In this document: positions 38,701 through 50,978 of the stretch, one piece after another | Numbering within the stretch: the stretch's first letter is position 1 | Layout: each line of letters opens with the position of its first letter | Assembly (NCBI GenBank): GCA_032718565.1 | Contig: JAVGVS010000018.1 | Span: 2,720,017-2,784,016, forward strand | DNA length: 64,000 bases | Source of the DNA: Distichodus sexfasciatus | Lineage: Eukaryota; Chordata; Actinopteri; Characiformes; Distichodontidae | Direction: 5' to 3' | Notes under the pieces: generated by a model | Database searches by the model: none | Seen by the model: only the letters and a program-made list of their open reading frames with translations | Told to the model about the DNA's origin: nothing | Translations under genes and position numbers: made by a program

Positions 38701-39101
38701 ATTATTTTAATTTCAGCAAAAAGCCTGCGCTACTGAAACCTCCCGCTCTTCTGAACAGGACGTCGCCGTAAAGTTCAACCACGTGGGGCGAAGTCGACAG
38801 AGGCTCCCATTGGCCGAGAGGATGGAGGTGCGTCTCTTTAGCCCCGCCTTCGTCTTTTAAACCAATAGGAGTCTTTACCGGCTTCCGCCCTAAGCACGCC
38901 GCAGGAGTCAAGGCGGAAACTGATGCAATACTGATAGAGGAAATCTGCAGCAGGTCCTTAGCAGAAAATCCCTAGTTAGTTCATGACCATTTACGCGCAC
39001 TGCAGATTGTGTAGATACACACATACAGAGTTTAAACTTTAAACCTTTTATTGATCCCTTGCCTTTGAGGAACGTTTATCTGCGCGGAAATCAAATAACA
39101 G
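38701..39101 (+). promoter_or_regulatory. tdh: tdh promoter and untranslated first exon
   Basis: A CpG-richer patch with CCAAT boxes in both orientations (CCCATTGGCC near 38808 and AACCAATAGG near 38860). A consensus donor, AACAG|GTAAGT, ends a likely untranslated exon at 39101. That exon would splice to the acceptor at 40240-40241 just before the tdh start codon. The TSS is not determined. Confidence 0.5.
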
Positions 39102-40249
39102 GTAAGTGCCAGCATAAATAGCTTTGACTTTGGCTTGTACAGCATCTTAAACAGACACACATTGTTTGAATGTCAGTATTCAACTGCTGGCATTTTAATT
39201 AATGATTGTTATTGGCAGGGTCTATATTGTTGCAATACTCTAGCATTTTATTTTATTTTTTAAACGTTAATATCCTAAGGACTTGTTAGTGAACCAGGTT
39301 TTCATTTCACTACATTTGGACCTTGTGTAAATATAGGTGAGAAATAATGCAAAATAAATGAATAAAGAAATAACACAACTTGTGTGGATTGTGGTCTACG
39401 TCCTGAAACACGAGTATTTCGTGACTTCCTCTTTTCAGGCTCGCTCGTTAGTTTATAGTATTCGGACGTAGCCATGGTGTCATGTAAACCAAAAGGGACT
39501 GTACTGGCAGGTTTTACAGACAGCACGCTGACTCTTATCTCTTGTATGTAACCCGCTCTGCTGCTTTCATCGACTTGATTCCTCTAATGACCGAGGCTTA
39601 AGACAGACTCTGTGGTTAGGCATTGGATTTGTATCTGATCCTTACTTGGGGTGAAATATCTTGGGAACCAGAAAGATACCCGTAATAACATACGTGTACT
39701 GGGTTGGCGTCCAGGTCAAAGCTACTATCATTTATAAGGATTTTGCCATTAAGTGAGATTATTAACGGGAAATCTTCCTTCAGCAAGTTAGAAGTCAGGT
39801 TCTCATTCCGTCTGTTTTCAGTTAGCTAGATAAGCCAAATCTGAATCCGAATCTACAGTGGATTTTAAATGGTGAGAACAAAACTATGGTTAGGATTTTG
39901 ACGTGATGGACCTAGATGCAGCAACCCTCATTGAAAAGGAGGATAGGGGGTGACATCCAGGTTTATTAAGTCAGAGTCTCGGCAGTTGTGTTCTCACTGT
40001 TAAAAATGTTAGAATAGGACTAATAATTTGGTTTACCTGCTTTATTTAACATGTTGAAGCCGTCTTCAACCTATCAATAGGTGTGGGGTTTTTTTTTTTA
40101 GGTAAACACAGCTTTAACCACTAGGTGGCATCATATCCCTCACCTCCAGGCTTAGCATGTCTGAATTTTCACGATATTTGTTCCCACTGGTAATTTGCCA
40201 GCTGTAGACTATGTTAATAATGTATTTTTGTCTGTTAACAGAGTGAGAA

Positions 40250-42805
40250 ATGCCGTTTGTCAGAGCGGTGAGTAAAGCTGTGCGGCAGGTCTTCCAGACT
40301 TCAGCCTACGTGTGTGAGCCCCTTTTTGTTCCTTTGCGGAGTATCAGTTTCTCTCCACGCCAAGTAACATCTGATGCCAGCTTTCATTCTGTTTCCTTCT
40401 CTGAGACTGACCACCCCAAAGTTCTCATCACAGGTACAAAATAATTCCAACTTATTGTTTTTATTATGTTGCCATTTTACCATTTAAAAAACCCCATAAT
40501 CCCTCAGAGATTACTAGTAAATTGTCTAGTAATGGACACCATGTAGACTACATGATGGGTTACCTTGGAAACTGTATTCCTCAAGCCCAAGAAGACTAGT
40601 CTCTATAGCAACAGCTGGCTAATGACACTAATCACGCCTTGTATCTACTTCCTCCTCTCTCTGCTTCAGGTGGACTGGGACAACTGGGGGTGGGACTTGC
40701 CAAATTGCTACGGTAGGAATTAATTTCAGAAGTGTCAGTTTTATTGCGTATAAAACTTACTGCAATACCGAAAAATGTGAATAGTCTTTCAGCGTTGGTG
40801 CCTACGTATGATCACAACATTTTTTTATTTGTAATTTGTAATGTTATTGTTTGAACAATAAAATTATTTATTGAATAACAATAAATGTCATCACCTCTTA
40901 AGGAAACAATTTGGAAAAAACAATGTAATTCTGTCTGACATCAGAAAACCACCAAATGATGTCTACCGCAGCGGTAAGTAAGCAGTACAACACTTTACAT
41001 TATTACACATTATTAGTAGTAATATAAATACTACTCAAATCTTGATTTACAGGACCATTTATCTTTTCCGATATTCTGGATTACAAGAATTTGCGTGAGA
41101 TTATTGTAAACAACCGTATCACCTGGCTGGTGCACTACAGTGCCCTCCTCAGTGCTGTTGGAGAGGCAAATGTGTCTTTGGCTCGCGATGTCAACATTAC
41201 TGGTGAGTGTTGAAGACATAAGCTGAGTTAACAGTTTTCAGTACAGACAAAAATGATTGATTCCTTTGTCTCATCTCTCTTCTTCTTTGTCTTTTTAAGG
41301 GCTGCATAATGTCCTCGACATTGCTGCAGAACATGGCCTTCGTCTATTTATTCCCAGCACTATTGGGGCTTTTGGGCCCACGTCACCCCGTAATCCCACA
41401 CCAGATCTATGCATCCAGCGCCCAAGAACCATTTATGGGGTGTCAAAGGTTCATGCCGAGCTGATGGGAGAGGTATTTTTTAATTTTTTGAAAACTTTAC
41501 ATTTTTGAACCATATACATTGTTGACTACACACCTGGTGTTATGGCAGTGTTTTTTTTTAAAACTGGATCACTAGAAACTCACAGAGACTTTAACTGGCG
41601 TGAAATCCTATAAGAACTTCAGTCAACAAATCTCAACTTACTTTTGTGGCACATGCCAAGTATCCACTGTAGTCTCGTCTTCAGCACATTTAAAACCCTT
41701 GTGTTTCTGCAAAACACTTTTAGAAACTGATGTAAAAATCTTGCCAATTTTTAAACGTCTCATTTTATGACGTAGTGTTACAATTTTTTAAAACAAACTG
41801 AATACTTGTGTTTAAAATGCACTGAAGATGATACACAAGTATCATTTGTAATTTCAGTTTGATTCCTTGTGATTGTGTTTAATTCTGTTTTCCCTGAGCC
41901 ACAGTGATTAAAGAGGTGTCAGTCTTCACAAGTAACACCATGTGTGAAGTCACTTTAGCATAGGGTGCAAAACCGGGAGAGTTGTTCTTTAAAACATTGA
42001 GGCCAGTTCTCTAAAACATACTGTACATCTGAATTTTATGTGCTTATCCAAATGACAATTGGTGCTCTTTTTGACAGTACTACCACCACAGATATGGCCT
42101 TGATTTCCGTTGTCTCAGGTACCCAGGCATAATCTCAGCAGACTCTCAACCTGGAGGAGGAACAACAGGTGTCCTTTAAATTTTTTCACTATACCTTTTT
42201 CACCGTGCCATTTGAAAGTTTCTATTTATGCTCCACAAACACAAACCTCCATTCACTCGAGATTCTTTGCTACCAACAGACTATGCTGTCCAGATCTTTC
42301 ATGATGCAGTAAAAACGGGTAAATTTGTGTGCAACCTGAAGCCTGACACACGCCTTCCAATGATGTTTATTGATGATTGTTTGCGGGCCACTCTGGAGGT
42401 CATGGAAGCTCCAGCGGAGACGCTCAGCATGCGTACTTACAACATCAACGCTATGAGCTTTACTCCTGCCGAGCTGGTTCGGGAGGTGCAGAAGCAGCTA
42501 CCTGAACTCCAGGTCACTTATAAAATTGACCAAGTTAGACAGTCTATCGGTAAGATAATGGATGACAAATATACCTTACTCATGCCTTACCATATACTTT
42601 CTTGTACAAAACATTTTATTTAGTGATTCATTCTGTGAAGAGATCCTTCTCATTGTCTTTTTTAGCTGACAGTTGGCCCATGAATTTTGAAGACGGCAAT
42701 GCAAGAAAAGACTGGGGCTGGAAGCATGAATATGACCTGCCAGAACTTGTTCAGACGATGCTGAACTTTATCAGCTGTGACTCCATAGCTGCACGTGCAA
42801 ACTGA
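40250..42805 (+). CDS. tdh: L-threonine 3-dehydrogenase, mitochondrial
   Basis: Eight coding exons: 40250-40433, 40670-40712, 40903-40973, 41053-41202, 41300-41472, 42078-42168, 42280-42549 and 42666-42805. All junctions are GT/AG and in phase; the product is 373 aa, the same as mouse TDH. The first 40 residues are Arg-rich without acidic residues, as in a mitochondrial presequence. The NAD-binding Rossmann motif is TGGLGQLG (62-68), and the short-chain dehydrogenase pair is Y195-x-x-x-K199 in YGVSK, the same tyrosine number as mouse. Further family blocks are FIPSTIGAFGPTSP, RYPGIISADSQPGGGTT and ARKDWGWKHEYDLPELV. The enzyme oxidises L-threonine to 2-amino-3-ketobutyrate, which splits to glycine and acetyl-CoA. 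The human gene is a pseudogene; this copy shows no lesion. Confidence 0.96.
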
Positions 42806-44423
42806 TTGCCATCACGTAGCATGTGGGCAGTGCTCACAGTTTCTGGATTGCTGGAAATTAATGAATGTTAGTTTTTCCACATAGTGCACTAGGTGACTCA
42901 AACCAAAAAAAGTTAGGACAAGGTTACTCTTTTGTGACGTTTGTCTACCATATGAAGGAAACCTTAGTTGTGGGCATTAAAAGTAATGATTCAATTTTTT
43001 TGGGCCAGTCTCACTATACAATCGAATATTTTTTTCCTAATGTGAGCTTCCAAAAAAAAACATTTCCTATAGCATTGTACTGAGCTCTGCTGAGTCATCC
43101 AGCTGAACTTTTTCTATTTATAGAAACAAACATGTGTGTGTTATAGATTTGTTGTAGATAGTTTGTGTTATATATCACGTCAGTTGTTCTGCACTGGCTC
43201 AAATGCTATGACACAACCAGGATGATGATTACTTGGAGCTTTTCCAAAATGGCCCTTCAGTACTTGACATTTAAAATACTTGACTTTTTATGGCATTGTT
43301 ATATAGGTGCTTTACTTTTTTTTTATTGTTATAGATCAAAAAGATTGGGTAGTGGAGCTAGCTTTAATGCACTTGTGTATTTGTATCTGCACACTTGAAT
43401 TGCTATTTATTTGATTTTACTGCTATTTATTATCATATATGTACATTCATTGAGAAATGCATTATTGTAATGTTTAACTATGAGGAATCAATATGCAGGT
43501 TTTGTCATTTAGGTCACTGAATTGTCTAGTACAACTCCTGGTCCAGTAATTCTACCGCCTTGCACTAAGCCAGTCAAATAACAGGACATATTTGTGGAAA
43601 GGGAGAAAGGAAAACACCAGACTCCGTAGGCCAGTACTACTCCATCAGGGTTTTTTGAGCCACTGTTGTAGTAGTAATCGGTCAGGGCGACTGGACTTGA
43701 AATCCGGATTCATTAAGTTCATTAAATTAATTTACCCTTCATCTGAAGTGGTCCCTGATGAACTGATAGAGTTGCCTTGATCAGTTATTACTAGACATAA
43801 GCAATCTGGTGCTATTTACATAAAGTGTGTGTGTATATATATATATATATATAATATATATATATGTATATAATATAAGATATAATATATCTTAGCCTTT
43901 TAGATGTAGCAAAATATTTGCCTACTTTATCCATATAATGTTAAAAGAAACTGCTGAAAGACTGTATAATTGTGATTCAGAGTATATTTTTCTAAACAGA
44001 ATCATTTCTGTTTTCTACATCATTTCGGTTTATTATTAAAGATTGTTTTGCCATATAGTTGACCTTGTATTTATTTTAATCCACTTTAAAAACTTGAATG
44101 TATTGCTTGACCAAGAATTCAGTTTCCACGTTTTGTATAAAGAAATTGAACTCTTATCACATCTTCATATTAGCTCTTTCCTTACCACTTCATAATGACA
44201 CAGCATTTTGAAAGTATGACAGTACACAATGTACAAAGAAAATCCAGTGTCTTATGGAGAATCAACAATGAAGATACAATGAAATACATTTATTAGATTG
44301 CAGTACGTGTTCAAAAAACCTAGACTTCATTTATGTCTCTTTTTGTTGTAATGTCTCATTGGAATCTTGTGGGAGAAGCTGCCACAGCTGAAGAGAGACC
44401 ACTCAAAAGCAGAAACTTTTGAC
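42806..44423 (+). other. tdh: tdh 3' flank
   Basis: AT-rich with no further coding exon. A plus-strand ATTAAA at 44035-44040 is a candidate polyadenylation signal, implying a 3'UTR of about 1.2 kb. An AT-repeat microsatellite lies at 43829-43890. The convergent C8orf74 homologue ends at 44424. Confidence 0.35.
43829..43890. repeat. (AT)n microsatellite
   Basis: Near-perfect TA repeat with ATATAAT interruptions in the tdh 3' flank. Confidence 0.85.
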
Positions 44424-45932
44424 TCAGTCTTCAAGCAGCTCTTTTACAGTTCTCATTTCCTTCATCAAAATATCCTTTATAGTGTCTCCATTTGACTGTA
44501 GAAAGTTCTGTACCATGGTTTCTGCTGTCTATAGAGATACAAAGAAAGAAAAACTGACCTCATTTATAAAATAAGCTGCACGGGTCACACAATGACACAA
44601 ATCCAACAAAAAATTCTTCAAGAGAATATAAAATGCAGTCTATGAATCAGTGCAGTTGTATATGCTATATTAAATACAGTATATGCTACACCTAAAATAT
44701 GTACTGACAATAAGGGTCATTTAATTTGTTTTTATACTGTATTACTAGAATGGTGTGATTTATACCTGAATACCCACTTTCTATATGCCCATATCATAAA
44801 TTTAATATCAAGTGTTTTCTAATCTCAATTTTTTCCTTATTCTTTACATTCTAACCTGAATACAAAAACTGCTAGTCTGGTGATGTGTTGTTGAACACTA
44901 CCTGTTTTTCTAGTTTGTCCTGCAGTGAAAGGTCACTAAGACGGATGTGCAGTCTTGCCATCAGTTCAGTCTCAGTCTGCTCTCAGTTTTTTTTATTTGT
45001 ACTTTTGAAACAGTTTCTCTGTTTCAGCAGCTATGAGTTCTCTCAAATCTTGCTGCTTCTTCAACACCACCACATCTGAACACTCACACAGTGGTAATGG
45101 ATGGGCTGGGACAGGGATCTCGAAATGAAAACGCTGCCGTTTCACATTGGCCTCCCCATTAAAAAGCCTGGTATAGGTGGTTATGATGTGTGTAAGTCTT
45201 CGTAATAAAGGCATCCAGGAGACGATAAGAAGGAGAGAGCTGTTGTGAAATTGCTTGATTCTGTGAAAGGCATTTCCTGATCATAGAACTTACTTCAGAT
45301 GCCTCCAGACCTGACACAGAGAGAGGAGGTCATTATCAAACCATTTTCAGCCAAGCCAATTTATTACTACAATAGGTGAAAATATCTGTGGGACTTAATT
45401 AAGTGCACCTTACTTAATAATGAAATATATAATTTTAAAAAATCAATGATATTAAAATCATTCAGTCTTAAAATTGTATATGTATCTAATTAATCTTTGG
45501 ATAATAAAGACTATATATTGCGCTTAGCAGCAATGTCTCACCTTTAAGCTCAGGGAGGAGCTCTTTACTCATTTTTGCCACATGTAAGACTGCAGTCGTT
45601 GGAAGACCACCTTTCACTGCATACATCACATTCTCGTAGACAAATTCCTGGTGGAAATCCTGCCTTTGCTCGTCGCCTTCAAAATCTCACCAGTGGAAAC
45701 AGCTTCTGAGGAGGAGAACCCTCGTTCCTCTGAAAACCACAAGGAGCAGGGAGGCAAAAAAAAAAAACACCAACAGCTGAGAGAAGACGCAATAATTCCG
45801 TGCGTCTTATCCGATTTAACCCCCTGATCTCGCAGACTGAGTTCCTGGGTCGGAGTTGTTTAGCTTCCTTCTGGAAGCGAGCTGGAACCGATGTCTGTCT
45901 TACCTGTTGGCTAGGACCAACTGCAGCATCAT
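44424..45932 (-). pseudogene. C8orf74 homologue, disrupted
   Basis: Four exons can be traced: 45932-45904, 45729-45542, 45310-44902 and 44528-44424. Each has good donors (GTAAGA, GTGAGA, GTAGTG) and acceptors, and phase is kept across intron 1, intron 2 and intron 3. Homology to C8orf74 is clear: DEQRQDFHQEFVYENVMYAV aligns with human DEQRDSRRSILLDTLYESIIFAV, and the fish sequence continues KGGLPTTAVLHVAKMSKELL; PAHPLPL is also conserved. Three lesions break it: an in-frame TGA at 45689-45687 where human has Glu (W-stop-D-F versus W-E-E-F); a one-base shift at the T run opposite 45161-45165; and TAA/TGA stops around an A run opposite 44987-44994. The last two exons would encode a helical coiled-coil end. 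C8orf74 is a little-studied, testis-enriched protein. Homopolymer assembly error could explain the shifts but not the TGA. Confidence 0.7.
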
Positions 45933-45978
45933 TTTGGCATAAAGAGGTAAGATGCGTTACGTGACACGTGAATGACGG

Positions 45979-46036
45979 AGGGGTGTGTGTGTGTGTGTGT
46001 GGGTGTGTGTGTGTGTGGGTGGGTGTGTGTGTGTGG

Positions 46037-46065
<29 letters not shown>
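45979..46065. repeat. (GT)n microsatellite
   Basis: About 85 bp of GT repeat with GGGT interruptions, just upstream of the first exon of the C8orf74 homologue. It produces spurious His/Thr-rich frames on the minus strand. Confidence 0.95.
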
Positions 46066-46067
<2 letters not shown>

Positions 46068-49000
46068 GAATGGAGAGAGGAACCTGTTGCAGTCTGCAAC
46101 TATTAGGTACGTTTAGTACCAGTATTGAATTAGGATGGTTTACATTTGCCCGGCTTTTAAACATCATAGAGTCTAAACAGACTGGGGGAGGTCATATATA
46201 TTATTACACACTGGACGTAAACCTTTCCAAGTATCAGTTCGTTTTAGGTAGTTATCAGGTACTTTGTCTAACCATTTGTCTAATTAATTAAAATTTAATT
46301 TAAAAATCAGATTTATTGTATACTGGAAGGGGTCAGGTGGGAATAATTTATAACGGAAGCAAAACTGACAGGTGCACTGACAAAAAGAGAAAAATCTAAC
46401 AACTGGAACAAAGTAAAGAGTGTTCTGGATAAACAAGCAGGAGTCAGTCTTGAGGCAAAAAACGAGAATCTGTGTCGCTTTTACACTCTGTTTTCCGCAC
46501 CGACTGTCGCAAAACACCCGACTCTTTACGACGGTGCCTGAAATTAGACACAAATCGTGTAGTTAAAACCAGCCTTTTAACTGCACAGTACGTCAACGAT
46601 ATCGATAACCAATACGTCAAACCTCCCCAAAAAAACACCAGTAAAGAGATCGGTAATCTGGACAAATCTATTAACTCGCCTAAACCGTCCCTGGCCGGGC
46701 AGCTGAAAAGCTGTAAATTATATCCATCTATCTGACGGACATGACTCAAAAATCCAACGACATATCAGACAAACTTTGTATCTAAAATGGAGAACAAAGC
46801 ACGTAAATGAAATGTGTGTGCGATGTTGTTTACCTTGAGTGTGTAAATCGCCCTCAGAGTGTTTTCTGTTAGAGGGCCCGTTGCCATGCCTGTTGTTGGG
46901 GTTGTTTGTTGCTAGGAGATTCAGCAGCGCTTCACGCGATTATGTGGCTATGACTTTGTGTTTGCAAATGGTCTGAAAATGACCATGCATGATGATGGTC
47001 GTGTCCCTGAAAATGCATGTACAATTAAAAAGAACAGTTTATCAGTCCAAAACGAGAACTTTTAAGGTCTTACAAGGTCTAAACACCACACTCCATAACC
47101 AACAAAACCTTTATTCTAACATCGTCAGTCCTCATTGTTATCTGCGTTGATTTCAAAAATCCTCAAAACCATTGCAATTAAACAGACATTCTGCTTAAAT
47201 ACCTCTGTTCAATTTCTAATTAGCTTAGGACTGTGTTGTTCTACTTCTTCAATCCTTTGGTCAATACACCAGTCTATTAAACTCCCATTGCAAGTCATTC
47301 AACAAACTCCTTACTGCAAAATATTAGATTTCAGCACACCATTAAATAAAAAACAAAAAGGATTTTCAGTTCATTCCTGTGACGCTGTAAAATGATTCCA
47401 CAGCATCATAATTATATTAAATGCAAAGCTTTGTATATTAAATATTCGGTATGTATGTATACACACCACACAATACCATACCTCTCGCAAAAAGAATATT
47501 TGTTGATAATTTAATATCTTAGATAAATTACATACAGCTTAATTATATATACACACACTTCTGGAGAGGCAAGAGTTAATGCCTTTTTGGCACAGATGGT
47601 CAAACAGTATAATCCTCTTTTATAGGAGACACTCCTCCTCCCTGTATGGAGGTCTACAGGTCTGCATGCATTTAATAATTAAGCTAATGGAATGACAAAA
47701 AAAGAGAATATCCAGCTGTATACTGCCTCCTGCGGACCTCTCTAGCTGTTGAGTGTCACTCCACATAAGAGGTGACGTAACAATGGAACTACGGATGCTG
47801 TTTGCTCCTGATCATCTTGTGGAAGAGGGAACAGCCATTTTCAGTGTTACGGAACCTTCTGAATTGACTTACAGGATTACTTTATAGGCTATGCCAAAAT
47901 TTGGATGCTTTTGGCACAGAAGGATTCCAGGATTCCACTGGCAGCATTGATAAAGATATGCCCAAAGGGTAAGCTGACGATCTGTTCAGTGTGTGAACTT
48001 AAAGTGGGAAATGCAGAATGGCAATGAACAGTTGCTCGAGGATGTACCAGACCTAAATGTTCAAGTGTTTTGTAGACTGTTTGGACACTGAGTTTCAGAA
48101 ACAACAGGATCATAAAATATTTTAGTCATTCATAGTAACCAACTGTTATTGTTACTCAGAGAGTAAATCCTTTGAATGTCAACCCCAACAGGGTTGTTCT
48201 AAAATCCACTGAGCTAATTAGGCCCTCGTCTGAGTGATCCGTCTGCACAGAATGCAGGGAAAGATAAAAGCTAATGTTAGTTCTCATTATATTAAATTTC
48301 ATTGATATCTCATGTGCAGTAAATATTCTAAACATTTTTATCCCAGTTTTGTCTATGTATTGATTGTTATCTCTCTGAAGCTTGAACTGCAATATCCTTT
48401 GGAGTCTCATATCCGGGGAATCAATATTTCATTTATGTTGTACACAGATGCCTAATAGATATAACCCTGGATATTTTAAATATGAAAATGCAGCATCTAA
48501 CGATTACGGCCTAAATCTGAGAATGGATCTTCAACGTTATATTTGTCTTAACATTCGAGGTTAAAATTAACATAATAGTTTTTGATATAGCAACGTACCT
48601 TGAGAAGCTTTTATGCCTTTTTATTGTTTTCCAACAGACAGTTTTTATGCTTATTTAACAGATTAGTGATATGCGTGTCTGACAGAGCTGCATATCAAAC
48701 TGCTCCCAGTGGACTCATAAGTGCACGCCTGAGTTTTTACAGCATGGAAAACAGCAACCAACTGTAGCAAATGATGTCTCTGAATAATTTCCATTATTAG
48801 AGATGAATTGATATACATTTATATTACTTTTTTAACTCATTGTACCCAGAAATAGACATTAATAACATAAATTGTCTGTTTTTTAAGGTTTAAATTATCT
48901 TTGTCAGTATATTACATTATTACCTGGTAAAGTAATCAAATACAACTTGGCCCATATTTTAATAACTTTTTCTAGAATTAAAGTCAAATACATTTAAGAT

Positions 49001-50959
49001 AAAATCAGCTTTCCAGCATTATATCAAAGCACATAACTTGGAAGTGATTTTTTTTTGGTTCGGAAGTAACACTGTTTATATAAATAAACATATAAATATC
49101 CCTGTAAAGTTTAATTAAGATCAGTAATGAGCAGCGTTCCTTTAGTAAGCAAGCAGTTTTACCAAGGTAATGGAGGGTCACTTTACTTAAGAGTGCAGAG
49201 GATGTGCTGGCTTTACTAGAGATTAGTGTAAGCCACTGTCTTGGCAACGCTGAACTGAATTAACAGTAGCACATTTCATACAGAACTTTACATACACATG
49301 TAGCTCCTTAACTTTGAAGGATTGGCACTTTTTCCTTTCCCATCCTTTCTTTTGATTTTTAAATAAATCTGACATTAAATGTAAATTCTTTATAAACAAA
49401 ATATATTTTGATGTGATAACCGATTATTTTTTAAATGAGAGGAAACACTGAGTATTGTAAGAAACATTAGGTAGAGACACCATAAATCATAGTCCCCTTG
49501 CTACCTTAAATATTGTGTGTATGACCTGGAGGTGTGTATTAATGGTACATTCTATTTTAAGACCAATGCCTTGGAGTAGAGCCACTAACCAAAAATGGAG
49601 GTTTAACCAAGTGATTAACAATATATATATTTCACATTTTCGTCAATATTTTGCATTGTTCACATTAAGCAGTATTTTACCATGTGTTTGTCAGTCTTTC
49701 TACACATGTTGATTTTCAGAGCCTTGAAGTGAAATTACAGAACATACAATCACAACCCCTTGGTTTCTTTCAGTTCTGTTTTATTAAGTTTTTCTTTCTT
49801 TGTGAAGTTTGAGTCATGCTCTCATGTGTCAAGTGCTAGCCTAGAATTCACTGAAATCTCAAGATGATTAGAGGAGCTTTTCATTCTATCCTTAGCTTCC
49901 AAAGGACATGATTAGTGGCTAGACCTGTAGTGGGAGGGCTTTGAACTTAACTATACTATAACATTTGCTGCTTTTCATGGTCGAGTGCTACCTGGTACAT
50001 GTTGCTGCTCTAGGCTTCCTACATTTGACTTTACTTTTCACCTGTTGTCAACATTAATGTGGATCATGTGTTCTACCACTGTGAGTATATTTTATCTTTT
50101 ATGCTCACTTAAATTAGCTGTTCAATTTAATGCTTTTGATCAGAACTGATTTGAGTTTAAGTTATATGAGACTGGATTGTGCCATATTTACTTTCTTTAT
50201 TGTTGTTTATTAGTCTTTGTACTGTAGACAGTCATATTCAAGTATGCTTAAATATTCAAATTTTCAGCCACTTTTTACTGTAACCATCATTAACTATAAG
50301 CATGCTCATTCCCTTTTACTGTAACAATCAGTGCTGATCTCAGACATTACAAATGAATGTTTTTTGTGGTTTTATGACAGTGACTTGTAAAATCTTGTAA
50401 AATATGTAATGGAGCTTTTTGTTTAAGTAAATGTTAACGTTAATATTTTCTGCTGGAAGGTATTGTTCATAAGTTTCTTTAAACAAAAAAGCAAAGTTAA
50501 TAACAATTTCTAAATCATACTTTTTGTAGGTTTGTGACCGGGAATGTGTGATTTGAAGTGTGCATGTGTTATGTATACATGTTGGACTAACTGGCCAATT
50601 AAGGGCTAAGAAGGAAATAGAGTTTGTCAGTCTGTAACTTCTCCAAAAGGTTTCTGATTAATCCTTAGAGACCTGATTTTACAGCTGCTTAATGCAGTAG
50701 GTTATTAACTACAAGGATGCTATGCATTGTTGGAAAATACATCTGTGTTATAATATAAATGTGAATTATATATTGTGAATGAGCAAATAGTTTCAAACAG
50801 GCTTTTCTTTTTCAGGTTCTTGGTCAGAATCTTCCATATTTACTCCAGTAATTTTGTAGTTGTATACACTAAAAAACTTTAACAACATTTCAGAAGAAGT
50901 CTTCAACAAGAAGCTGTTTGTATCAAATGCGTTATTTATGTACAATCTCTCTTCCGCAG
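46066..50959. other. Intergenic and probable rp1l1 5' region
   Basis: No supported coding exon in 4.9 kb. A possible untranslated rp1l1 exon ends at 50080 with donor CCACT|GTGAGTAT. TAATCC/GGATTA motifs, the core bound by photoreceptor homeodomain factors such as CRX/OTX, occur near 47612 (plus) and 47873 (GGATTA). They are too short to be evidence on their own. Confidence 0.35.
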
Positions 50960-50978
50960 TGTGGGCAGACTCAGAAGA

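Noticed and set aside
45679..46167. 162-codon minus-strand frame with His/Thr repeats
   Set aside because: Produced by translating the GT microsatellite and running through the first exons of the C8orf74 homologue in another frame.
50961..50978. Extended rp1l1 start 6 codons upstream
   Set aside because: The codon at 50961 is GTG, not ATG, and it begins two bases after the splice acceptor; the first ATG is at 50979.
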